From an uncultured Mycobacteriaceae bacterium (GTDB taxonomy: Bacteria; Actinomycetota; Actinomycetes; Mycobacteriales; Mycobacteriaceae): 43,945 bases of DNA. Position 1 is the stretch's first letter; each line of letters opens with the position of its first letter. The notes under the pieces are model-generated. The model had not been told where the DNA came from, did no database searches, and worked only from the letters and a program-made list of their open reading frames with translations. The translations under genes and the position numbers were made by a program. This document shows positions 33,863-40,830 of the stretch, one piece after another. The stretch covers positions 1-43,945 of the forward strand of contig CAIYOH010000148.1 in the NCBI GenBank assembly GCA_903927745.1, read 5' to 3'.

Positions 33863-34767
33863 CCGTCCTCCACATCGTTTCCCGCGCTTGGCTTCCGCGC
33901 GGCCACGCAGTGGTTGACGAAGGAAAATACGGCAGCGTGGTAGTCCGCCGCGCTGTGGCCCAGGCTGAGATTGTGCCCCGCATCGGCCTGTCTGTGGACG
34001 CTGAAGACGGGTGACGCGGAGAACAGGGCGGCGATCTCGGTGATCGCCTTTGCGTCGTTCTGCCAGACCTTCTCGTGTTCGGCGATGGTGAAGTGCACGG
34101 GAACTCCCACCGCGGGGGCGAGCGCCGGAAAGTCGTCGCGGGCCCACGTCGACGCCATCTGCTCCTCGTAGGCCGGGGCCGTCGGGGACACCGTGGCCCC
34201 GGTGAGCACTTCGGGTGGATACAGTTCCTCGGGGTGCCACAGCAATTGGCGCAGGCCCGCCGGACGGCGCTCCCGGGTCGCGATTTTCAGGATCTCTCTC
34301 GCCTCGGGGTGATAGGCGCGGCCGGTTCCGGCCAGTTCGATGCCCAGCAGGTCCGCGCCGCGCTCGTCGGCGCTCATCCGCATCACAAGCTCACACCCGC
34401 CCGAATGGCCCATCAGAAAAACCCCGGCGCCGCGGGGCTTTTCCCCGAGGATGCGATCGACTGCGCCGTAGGCGAGGTTGACCCGCTGCTCCGGTAGGGT
34501 CACCGCGTCCGGGTAGGGGGCGGAGCTGCCGTAGCCGGGGCGGTCGAGCGCCACCACGGTGAATCCTGCCGAGGCGCCACTGCGCAGGAGCGACAGCGAC
34601 GGGTGGCCCGGGCAGTCGAAATAGGTTGCGGTGGTGCCCCCGCCGTGAATCGCCACGATGACGGCCTTGGGGTGGGTGGGTGGTTCGGGCTCCGCGACCA
34701 GCGCCGACATCGGCACGCCGTCGACGATCACCAGCCTGGGGCGGACCGCAGGTGGGGGCAGGCTCAT
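33859..34767 (-). CDS. Alpha/beta hydrolase
   Basis: A 302-residue alpha/beta hydrolase. Oxyanion region AIHGGGTTATYF, LDRPGYGSSAPYPD, nucleophile elbow MGHSGGCEL with catalytic Ser, and C-terminal DAGHNLSLGHS with the catalytic His. It resembles esterase or C-C hydrolase (MhpC-like) enzymes. It lies 19 bases after the ferredoxin gene and overlaps the dehydrogenase gene downstream, so it belongs to the NuoF-ferredoxin-hydrolase-dehydrogenase-dehydrogenase run. Confidence 0.9.
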   Translation of the reverse strand: MSLPPPAVRPRLVIVDGVPMSALVAEPEPPTHPKAVIVAIHGGGTTATYFDCPGHPSLSLLRSGASAGFTVVALDRPGYGSSAPYPDAVTLPEQRVNLAYGAVDRILGEKPRGAGVFLMGHSGGCELVMRMSADERGADLLGIELAGTGRAYHPEAREILKIATRERRPAGLRQLLWHPEELYPPEVLTGATVSPTAPAYEEQMASTWARDDFPALAPAVGVPVHFTIAEHEKVWQNDAKAITEIAALFSASPVFSVHRQADAGHNLSLGHSAADYHAAVFSFVNHCVAARKPSAGNDVEDG

Positions 34768-34786
34768 GCGCCCGAACTCCGTCCGA

Positions 34787-35104
34787 TCAACGGATGAATC
34801 CCCACTCCGCCTCGTTGTCCTCAGTTTTCAGATGCGCGGCGGGGTCCTCGTCGATGGGGGCTGTGGTGTTGATGGGTTGCGCGTCGTCCGGCCTGCGATC
34901 ACCCAGTTTCATGATGGCGTGCACGGGGCAGTCCATCAGCGCCCGCATGACGGCGTGACGGTCGACGTCGGGGATGGTGCCGTCCCCGACCAGGCACGCG
35001 TATCCCCAGTCGTCGAGCGAGAAATACGCGGGAGCGTGCTTGGCGCAGGCGCCGAAGCCGTCGCACAGGGTCCGGTCGAGATGAATCTGAAGGGGTTTGG
35101 TCAT
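34787..35104 (-). CDS. [3Fe-4S]-type ferredoxin with C-terminal extension, Phe variant
   Basis: A 105-residue ferredoxin. The cluster motif is CDGFGACAKHAPAYF and MDCPVHAI: three Cys, Phe at the second ligand position and Ala before Pro. The C-terminus is extended by about 40 acidic residues (DRRPDDAQPINTTAPIDEDP...), unusual for this family. The ATG overlaps the stop of the NuoF-like gene by four bases (ATGA), which makes the two a likely redox pair. Confidence 0.92.
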   Translation of the reverse strand: MTKPLQIHLDRTLCDGFGACAKHAPAYFSLDDWGYACLVGDGTIPDVDRHAVMRALMDCPVHAIMKLGDRRPDDAQPINTTAPIDEDPAAHLKTEDNEAEWGFIR

Positions 35105-36390
35105 ACCGGTACCGCCGCCTCCACCTCGTAGGGCCGTTGCGCGTGGAACGTGTGGGCACTACACGTGTCGCACGCGTTGTCCAGGTGGCGTGCCACCTCG
35201 GTCGGGAACTGGTCGAGCAGGCTGCCCGCCATGTTGGTCGCGGCGTCCAGGGTGGCGCAGGCCCCGCGGCCGCGCAGTTGCACCGACCAGCGCCGCAGCC
35301 GGTCGAGGTCCCCGGGGGTGGCGGTGCCGTCCCGCAGCGCGCCCGCGACAGCGCCCATCGCCGCGGTGCCGTTGAAACAGGACCCGCACTGCCCCGCGTT
35401 TTCGCGGTCGAAGTACGCCAGCACCGATGCGGCGACGGCAACCGGACACTCGTCGGTGATCACGGTGATCGCACCACAGCCCAGGCCGCTGCCCATGCCG
35501 CGCAGCGTCTCGTGGTCGAGCGTGACATCCAGCACGGCGCGATTGAGCAGCCCGGCGAAATAGCCGCCCACCAGCGCGCCGCGCACCTTGTCTGGCGAAA
35601 CACCATGCTGTGCAAGCAGTTCACGCATCGGCAGGCCGAGCGGAATCTCGTAGAGGCCTGGCGCCCGGCCGGCGCCGGTGAGTGTCGCCAGGAATGTGCC
35701 GGGCGACGTCGCCGTGCCCCGCGAGCGGAACACCTCCGCGCCCTCCCGCTGCAGGTAGGGCAGATTAGCCAGGGTCTCGACATTGCTCACCAAGGTGGGC
35801 CGCCCGCCGACTCCAATTTCGAAAGGCCGCGGCGGTTTGTCCGTCGGCTTGGCCGGGCCGCCGTTGATCGCACGAGTAGCTGCCGTTTCCTCGCCGGCCA
35901 CGTATCCCGTTGCGACGCTGAATAATTCGATGGAAACACCGTCGAGCGGGTGTTCTGCCAGTGCGGCCTCGATGCTGCGCGCGGATTGCGCATCTGCGAG
36001 ATAGACGTAGGCCCGGTCGGCCGCGACCATCGCCGCGGCCAGTCGAAGCCCATCTAGAACCAGGTGCGGCCGGTTCCGCAGCAACCACCGATCCTTGATC
36101 GACGCCGGTTCGCCCTCTTCCCCGTTCGCCACCACGGCGGACCCGCCGAAGGCGCGGCCGTTGTCGAGCACCGTGCGTAACTTCACGCCGAGCGGGAACG
36201 CGGCGCCACCGCGGCCCTGCAGGCCACTGTGTTCGACCTCGGCGAGTAGAGCGCGGGGATCGGCGAGTGGTTGGTAGCCGCCGAGCTCGCGATACGCCGG
36301 GTAGTCCTCCCGTCCGTCGCTCGGCCGGTCGCCCAGCAGCCGCGCCGGGCAGTCGGGCCAGGCGGTGACGGTGATGGCCGAGGGTTCCAT
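35101..36390 (-). CDS. Stand-alone NuoF-like NADH dehydrogenase flavoprotein
   Basis: A 429-residue protein like the FMN/NADH-binding subunit of complex I. It has LQGRGGAAFPLGVK (FMN/NADH), VVANGEEGEPASIKDRWLLRNRPHLVLDGL, YVAGEETAATRAINGGPAKPTDKPPRPFEIGVGGRPTLVSNVETLANLP, GTFLATLTGAG, and an iron-sulfur region AGQCGSCFNGTAAM plus GACATLDAA. The complex I motif CGxCxPC appears as CGSCFNG, so one of four cluster Cys is missing; an extra CDTC lies near the end. No other complex I genes are present. Overlap with a ferredoxin gene suggests NADH:ferredoxin reductase for the P450s. GTG 36393 is an alternative start. Confidence 0.88.
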   Translation of the reverse strand: MEPSAITVTAWPDCPARLLGDRPSDGREDYPAYRELGGYQPLADPRALLAEVEHSGLQGRGGAAFPLGVKLRTVLDNGRAFGGSAVVANGEEGEPASIKDRWLLRNRPHLVLDGLRLAAAMVAADRAYVYLADAQSARSIEAALAEHPLDGVSIELFSVATGYVAGEETAATRAINGGPAKPTDKPPRPFEIGVGGRPTLVSNVETLANLPYLQREGAEVFRSRGTATSPGTFLATLTGAGRAPGLYEIPLGLPMRELLAQHGVSPDKVRGALVGGYFAGLLNRAVLDVTLDHETLRGMGSGLGCGAITVITDECPVAVAASVLAYFDRENAGQCGSCFNGTAAMGAVAGALRDGTATPGDLDRLRRWSVQLRGRGACATLDAATNMAGSLLDQFPTEVARHLDNACDTCSAHTFHAQRPYEVEAAVPV

Positions 36391-36413
36391 CACGACGTCG
36401 GCCCTGCCGCGAT

Positions 36414-36429
36414 TAGGCTTGCGCGCGTG
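36414..36429 (+). promoter_or_regulatory. Putative leaderless promoter
   Basis: TAGGCT at 36414-36419 fits a -10, and the GTG start codon at 36427 begins seven bases later, where transcription would start. This is the typical layout of leaderless mycobacterial genes. No ribosome site is visible before the GTG. Confidence 0.5.
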
Positions 36430-36900
36430 CGAACTGCGGTGGTGCGCGTCAATGTCGACCCCTCCGGCGCATTGACGGTCGCACAGTTAGACGAGGGCAT
36501 GACGGCGCTCCTCGGGCTTGCCCGCGACACCGGGGCCGACGTGGTCGACAACAACCTCGCGCAGCTGCCGGTGGGCCGCCGCGAGGTCGAGGTGCTCATC
36601 GCAGGCGACGACGTCGACATGCTGAGGAGCGTGGGCATAGATCTGTGCCGCAGGGCGTTCGGCACCGAGCCGGTGCCGGGCGTCGTCACCTACATCAGTA
36701 GGGGAACCGATGACGACGCGCACGGCGTACTGTCCGCACTGGGCCTTACCGGCGAGGTCGTGAGGACGCCCGGGGATGACGGCTTCGACATCGTCTACGT
36801 GACGCTGCGCGAAGCCGACCTCACGGGGATCCCGGAGAGCCGTGTTCACACGGCCCTCGAGGCATCGCTCAACGCTGAGGTTCACATCCGCATCCGTTGA
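36427..36900 (+). CDS. Small protein of unknown function, divergent from the NuoF-like gene
   Basis: A 157-residue soluble protein that I do not recognise. It starts MRTAVVRVNVDPSGALTVAQLDEGM and ends HTALEASLNAEVHIRIR. Alternating strands and helices (VVRVNVD, REVEVLIAG, GVVTYISR, FDIVYVTL) suggest two alpha/beta (ferredoxin-like) subdomains, with no catalytic or metal motif. It is the only plus-strand gene between 30.7 and 43.4 kb and appears leaderless. GTG 36427 was chosen because the upstream frame is not protein-like. Confidence 0.75.
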   Translation: MRTAVVRVNVDPSGALTVAQLDEGMTALLGLARDTGADVVDNNLAQLPVGRREVEVLIAGDDVDMLRSVGIDLCRRAFGTEPVPGVVTYISRGTDDDAHGVLSALGLTGEVVRTPGDDGFDIVYVTLREADLTGIPESRVHTALEASLNAEVHIRIR

Positions 36901-36917
36901 GCGCATTATCGGCCACA

Positions 36918-37784
36918 TTATCGACCGAGGAATTCCAGGATCGCGGGTGCCGCCTGCACCCAGGTATCGAACATGTTGAAATGCTGCACCCGGCCGGCCG
37001 CGCGATCCTCGCCGGCGCGCTCCCACGCGTCCTCCGGCCACGGCGGGTCGATCAACTCAGACCCCTTGATCAGGCAGCTCACTTCCAGCGATGTCCGCTT
37101 GGGGTGATCCCAGTCGTTCTCGCCGCCGCGGATGATCAGTGTCGGGATCGTGATCCTGTCGAACATCTCGTCTTCGACGCCCGGGATCGTCTGCCCCGGC
37201 TTGGAGACGAAAGCGTTGAGCCAGCGCAGCATCACCTTGAGGAAGTCGTGCGCATCGAAGTCGAGGAAACGCTGCCTGTTGTCCGGGTTCTCCTCGATAC
37301 GCTCTTTCCACTCGGGCACCGCGATCACGCCCGGCATCCCGGTGCCGCGCGCCGCCATGATGCTGGGCACGATGTAGTAGGAACCCAGCACGAAGCTGCC
37401 GTAGACGCCGCCGACGATGTTCCACACCACGAGCTTCTCGACGAGCTCCGGGTACAGCATCGTGGTGAGCATGGAATCCCGTGCTCCGCCGGAGCCGCCG
37501 GCGAGAATGCATCGGCTGACACCCAGCTTGCCCAGCAGCGCGTGCAGGGTCTCGGCCCGCATGTGCGATTCGCTCTGCCCGTAGAACTGGACGTCGGAGG
37601 CGCCGCAGTTGGGGCGGTCCCACAGCAGCACCCGGTAGCCACCGGCGACCAATGCTTCCGCCAGCGGACGCAGCCCGGGGATATCCTTGCTGAATCTGCC
37701 GCCCGGCGTCAGCGCGATGAGATCGCCGGCGTCGCCGAGGATCTCGTAGACGACCTTGCCACCGTTCACTTCGATAGACGACAC
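36918..37784 (-). CDS. Alpha/beta hydrolase (MhpC-like)
   Basis: A 288-residue hydrolase. N-terminal VSSIEVNGGKVVYEILGDAGDLIALTPGGRFSKDIPGLRPLAEAL, LLWDRPNCGASDVQFYG, nucleophile elbow LAGGSGGARDS with the catalytic Ser, acid in IRGGENDWDHP and a His near the C-terminus (VQHFNMF). The oxyanion segment reads TPGGRF rather than HGxP, so substrate and mechanism may differ from ordinary esterases. GTG start at 37784 with GGGAG upstream. It follows the Rieske ferredoxin gene by 16 bases. Confidence 0.88.
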   Translation of the reverse strand: MSSIEVNGGKVVYEILGDAGDLIALTPGGRFSKDIPGLRPLAEALVAGGYRVLLWDRPNCGASDVQFYGQSESHMRAETLHALLGKLGVSRCILAGGSGGARDSMLTTMLYPELVEKLVVWNIVGGVYGSFVLGSYYIVPSIMAARGTGMPGVIAVPEWKERIEENPDNRQRFLDFDAHDFLKVMLRWLNAFVSKPGQTIPGVEDEMFDRITIPTLIIRGGENDWDHPKRTSLEVSCLIKGSELIDPPWPEDAWERAGEDRAAGRVQHFNMFDTWVQAAPAILEFLGR

Positions 37785-37800
37785 TGATGCTCCCTTAGTG

Positions 37801-38193
37801 TCAGGCCAGGACCAGAACGTCGTTGCCGACGACACGGACCGGGTAGGTGCGGATGCTCCACTCCGGCTTGACCGTCGTGGTGCCGGTCGCCAGCTCGAAA
37901 CCCCATTGGTGCCAGGGGCAGTAGATGTACTCCAGGTTGCGCACCTCCACCGTATCGCCGGGCGCGGTCTCGTCCACGATGGTGCGTCCCCGGGCACGTC
38001 CGGAGCACAGTGGCCCGCCCTGGTGCGGACAGTAGTTGGCGATCGCGTAGAACGTGCCGTTGACGTTGTAGACGCCGACCCCGTGCCGGCCGATGGGCAC
38101 CAGTTTGTGTTTTCCGGAAGGAATTTCACTCACCGTGGCGACGATGTGCTCGCGGCCCTGAGCGAGTCGGGGCCGGGTGGATTCCTCCGGCAT
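37801..38193 (-). CDS. Rieske [2Fe-2S] ferredoxin-like protein
   Basis: A 130-residue soluble single-domain Rieske protein. Cluster ligands are in YCPHQGGPLC and YCPWHQWGFEL, the CxH...CxxH pattern. It can pass electrons to an oxygenase, but no Rieske oxygenase alpha subunit is present in this window, so its partner is unclear; a P450 or a protein encoded elsewhere is possible. ATG 38193 directly follows the stop of the upstream amidohydrolase with no gap. Confidence 0.92.
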   Translation of the reverse strand: MPEESTRPRLAQGREHIVATVSEIPSGKHKLVPIGRHGVGVYNVNGTFYAIANYCPHQGGPLCSGRARGRTIVDETAPGDTVEVRNLEYIYCPWHQWGFELATGTTTVKPEWSIRTYPVRVVGNDVLVLA

Positions 38194-39339
38194 TCAGAAA
38201 ACCCGCACCTGGCCCTCGAGGGCCGGGACCGTCTCCGGAAGGTGGTAGGTCGCGATGCCGTTTTTGAACATCACGGCGTCACGGGCGGCCGGGGGCAGGT
38301 GCTTGATCAGCCAGCGCGGGTCGTCGAACGTCCAGTGCGGGTAGTCCGAGGAGTAGAGCAGGATCTTGTCGCACTCCATCCATTCCAGCGCGCGGGTCAA
38401 CTCGGTCTTGTCATCGGGGTAGTCCAGCGGCTGGGTGGTGAACTTGATGTGTTCTTTGACGTAGTCGCTCGGCTTGCGTTTGATGTCCAGCCACGATTTG
38501 CGGGCTTCGTAGATCGCGTCCATCCGCCACATGAGCGGCAGGATCCAGCTGAAGGCGTGCTCAACGAACACGATTCGCAGCGTCGGGAACCGGTCGAAGA
38601 CGCCGTCGAAGATCAGGCTCATGACCTGGTTCGCGGCCAGCAGCGAGTAGGTCACCATGAAGTCGTGGTTGTAGCTGGGGAGCCCGACCGGCGGTATCGG
38701 CAGCGTCTCGTAGGCGCCGCGCCCCAGGTGGCAACTCACGGTGATGTCGTGTTTGGTGGCGGCCGCCCAGATCGGGTCGTACTGCGGGTGGCCCCAGGAG
38801 GGGCGCGGCTCGGCCCGGATCAGGACCTGCACGATGTAGGGGTGCCCGGCCCACTTCTCGATCTGGTCGGCGGCACCGGCGGGGTCCTCGATGGCGACGG
38901 CGATGGAACCGCGCCAGCGCTCGTGCCAGTTGTTGCGGCTGTCCAGCCAGTGGTTCGCCTGCCATTCGTTGACGGCGCAGGTGTAGGCATGGGTGGCTTC
39001 GGGTATGCGTGTTGACGCGCCGAGGGGTTCGAGGACCGCGATGTCCACGCCCGCCTCCATGATCAGCTGCCGGAACGCCATGTCCGGGTCGCTGCACGCG
39101 AATTCGCCGTCCGGGGGGAAGGAGTCGACGCGCATCGCCATGGCATGCGCGTAGTCGGGTGCGTCGTAGTAGATCTGCTCACCGGTCCGACGGGGCAGGA
39201 AGTACTTGCTGCGCCACGGCTCGGGAATGTATTCCAGGATCTGACCGCGTTTGGGGTACGGGTGGACGTCCGAGTCGACGCACCGGACGGCGATGCGTTC
39301 GGCCGCGGGAACGCGCTCGTGGGCGTGTGTCAGCGTCAT
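38194..39339 (-). CDS. Amidohydrolase family (amidohydrolase-2) protein, second paralogue
   Basis: A 381-residue metal-dependent hydrolase or decarboxylase. Metal-binding start RCVDSDVHPYPKRG, central VSCHLGRGAYE (metal His), EHAFSWILPLMWRMD, and YSSDYPHWTFDDP with the conserved Asp-x-Pro-His near the C-terminus. Together with the paralogue just upstream (39407-40510) and the one at 26638, it belongs to a set of three. ATG 39339 lies after a purine-rich repeat region. The Rieske gene follows immediately. Confidence 0.9.
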   Translation of the reverse strand: MTLTHAHERVPAAERIAVRCVDSDVHPYPKRGQILEYIPEPWRSKYFLPRRTGEQIYYDAPDYAHAMAMRVDSFPPDGEFACSDPDMAFRQLIMEAGVDIAVLEPLGASTRIPEATHAYTCAVNEWQANHWLDSRNNWHERWRGSIAVAIEDPAGAADQIEKWAGHPYIVQVLIRAEPRPSWGHPQYDPIWAAATKHDITVSCHLGRGAYETLPIPPVGLPSYNHDFMVTYSLLAANQVMSLIFDGVFDRFPTLRIVFVEHAFSWILPLMWRMDAIYEARKSWLDIKRKPSDYVKEHIKFTTQPLDYPDDKTELTRALEWMECDKILLYSSDYPHWTFDDPRWLIKHLPPAARDAVMFKNGIATYHLPETVPALEGQVRVF

Positions 39340-39367
39340 GGTGGCCCCTCTCGTCTCTTGTTGTCTA

Positions 39368-39405
39368 TTTCTACTGTTGTGTGTCTTTTTCTACTGCTGT
39401 GTGTC
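39368..39405. repeat. Two 18-bp direct repeats between the amidohydrolase genes
   Basis: TTTCTACTGTTGTGTGTC (39368-39385) and TTTCTACTGCTGTGTGTC (39388-39405) differ by one base and are 20 bases apart start to start. They fill most of the 67-base gap and are AT-richer than their surroundings. Confidence 0.85.
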
Positions 39406-39406
39406 G

Positions 39407-40510
39407 TTACTGTGTGGCCAACTGGGTCGAAATGTCTATCCCGTACAGATCCGCCGCATTGCGCCAGCACAGCTTGTCGCGCTGTTCGGCGGTCAGGGCG
39501 CCGGCCAGGTCGCGGATGTCCCCGCACTGCCAGTGCGGATAACTGGAGCCGAACATCACCATGTCTTCCTTGCCGGTGAACCCGAACCACTCGCCGGCGA
39601 ACTCCGCGTCCGCGGGGGGACCGTCCAGGCTGCCTTGAACGAAGTACACGTGACCCGGCAGGTATTCGCTGGGCATCCGCGGCGCCCACGGCGTCTGTTC
39701 CAGGTGGGGGCGACCGAACGTATCCATCCGCCACATGAACGGCGTTGCGAAGTCTGCGGCGCCGTCGGCCCAGACGAACTTCAGCGTGGGGAATCGCTCG
39801 AACACGCCCTCGGCGATCATGTTCATCTGGTGGTAGAGGTAGTTCAGCGCCATGAAGCTGGTGTACTGCTCATAGGTGCGCGTGTGACCGGACGGCGTCG
39901 GTGGAAACGCGATGCCCTCGCCGACCTCGATGTGCACCGCGACCGGCAGGTTGGCGTCCGCGGCTGCTTCCCATAGCGGCCAGAACTGCGGCTTCCCGTA
40001 CAGCTCTCGCGATTGCAGGGGCACGCCGATCTGCACGATCCGCGGGTGGGCCCGGTACTTGTCGATCTCACGGAGCGCGCCGGCGATGTCGTCCGGGTTC
40101 ACTCGCAGGGTGCCGCGGAACCGGTCACCGAACTCGCCGGCGTCCAGCCAGCGCGACACCATCATCTCGTTGTGAGCGGCGTGCAGCGCGCTGCCCAGGT
40201 GCCGGTCGGGCATGATGCCCCGCCCCATCGGGTGCAGGATCGCGACGTCGACGCCGCGCTTGGTGAACAGCTCACGGGCAACGTAGCCAGGATCCGAACC
40301 CGGATATTGGTCGTCAGGGCCCGTGGTGCCCGGGGCGTACTCGCCGCCGGGCGCCCCGTACCAGTCCATCTCGTAGTCGGGGAAACCACGACTTTTGAAC
40401 GGCTCGCGCAGGACGGTACGCAGATCTTTCGTGGACGGGAAAAAGATGTGCACGCTGGCGTCGATCACCGGCGTACGGGTTCCGTCAGCGTGTTCGATCA
40501 CTGAAGCCAT
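39407..40510 (-). CDS. Amidohydrolase family (amidohydrolase-2) protein, third paralogue
   Basis: A 367-residue metal-dependent hydrolase or decarboxylase. Start PVIDASVHIFFPSTKDLR (VDxxxH-type metal site), ILHPMGRGIMPDRHLGSALHAAHNE, VAVHIEVGEG (metal His), FVWADGAADFATPFMWRMDTF and FGSSYPHWQCGDI near the C-terminus; the usual metal Asp of SDYPH is replaced by Ser (SSYPH). ATG 40510 begins seven bases after a TATCTT -10, so the mRNA may be leaderless. An operator-like palindrome lies just upstream. Heads the run amidohydrolase, amidohydrolase, Rieske, hydrolase. Confidence 0.9.
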   Translation of the reverse strand: MASVIEHADGTRTPVIDASVHIFFPSTKDLRTVLREPFKSRGFPDYEMDWYGAPGGEYAPGTTGPDDQYPGSDPGYVARELFTKRGVDVAILHPMGRGIMPDRHLGSALHAAHNEMMVSRWLDAGEFGDRFRGTLRVNPDDIAGALREIDKYRAHPRIVQIGVPLQSRELYGKPQFWPLWEAAADANLPVAVHIEVGEGIAFPPTPSGHTRTYEQYTSFMALNYLYHQMNMIAEGVFERFPTLKFVWADGAADFATPFMWRMDTFGRPHLEQTPWAPRMPSEYLPGHVYFVQGSLDGPPADAEFAGEWFGFTGKEDMVMFGSSYPHWQCGDIRDLAGALTAEQRDKLCWRNAADLYGIDISTQLATQ

Positions 40511-40517
40511 CCGTCAT

Positions 40518-40540
40518 AAGATAGAGAATCTAACATTCTC
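40518..40540 (-). promoter_or_regulatory. Operator-like palindrome D with -10 of the amidohydrolase operon
   Basis: GAGAAT-CTAAC-ATTCTC (40524-40540): same hexamers as sites A and B but with a 5-base spacer. On the minus strand TATCTT (40523-40518) follows directly and places transcription start at the ATG of the gene at 40510. Binding would cover the promoter spacer. Confidence 0.65.
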
Positions 40541-40698
40541 GTGGACCGCCATTCAATGCGTTTCCGGTAAGCGTGATGTTGAGTTATCGACCCTGCTAGT
40601 CGGGTTATCGGGGCGCGTCGGGGGAGTTTGGTTCTGTGATGTGGATCGTACCATTCCGGAGACCGTAGCCGTTTTCCGAGATGACAACTTCCGCAACC

Positions 40699-40713
40699 GA
40701 GAATGACATTCTC
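40699..40713. promoter_or_regulatory. Operator-like palindrome E
   Basis: Perfect 15-bp palindrome GAGAATGACATTCTC, extended by one more pair (C...G) on each side. It lies 190 bases upstream of the amidohydrolase at 40510 and 118 bases beyond the P450 stop, with no gene start nearby on the plus strand. It may be a distal site for the amidohydrolase promoter. Confidence 0.65.
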
Positions 40714-40830
40714 GACGCTCGGAGTTTGGTGCCGCTCAGCGGTTATGGCAGCGCGGGGTGCGCGACGCCGAGTGCTCGGCTGGCTTCACGGTCGCGACCG
40801 AGCGTGCGGCTGCCTTCACGTTCGGCGGCG

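Larger units (their letters stand above)
40511..40830. other. 320-base intergenic region with two palindromes and a direct repeat
   Basis: I see no convincing gene here. It contains sites D (40524-40540) and E (40699-40713). It also contains an imperfect 18-bp direct repeat (40777-40794 and 40807-40824, 15 of 18 bases equal, 30 bases apart) next to the P450 stop. Confidence 0.6.

Noticed and set aside
35101..36390. NuoF-like gene as part of respiratory complex I
   Set aside because: No nuoE, nuoG or membrane subunits are near, and it is coupled to a ferredoxin inside a P450 island.
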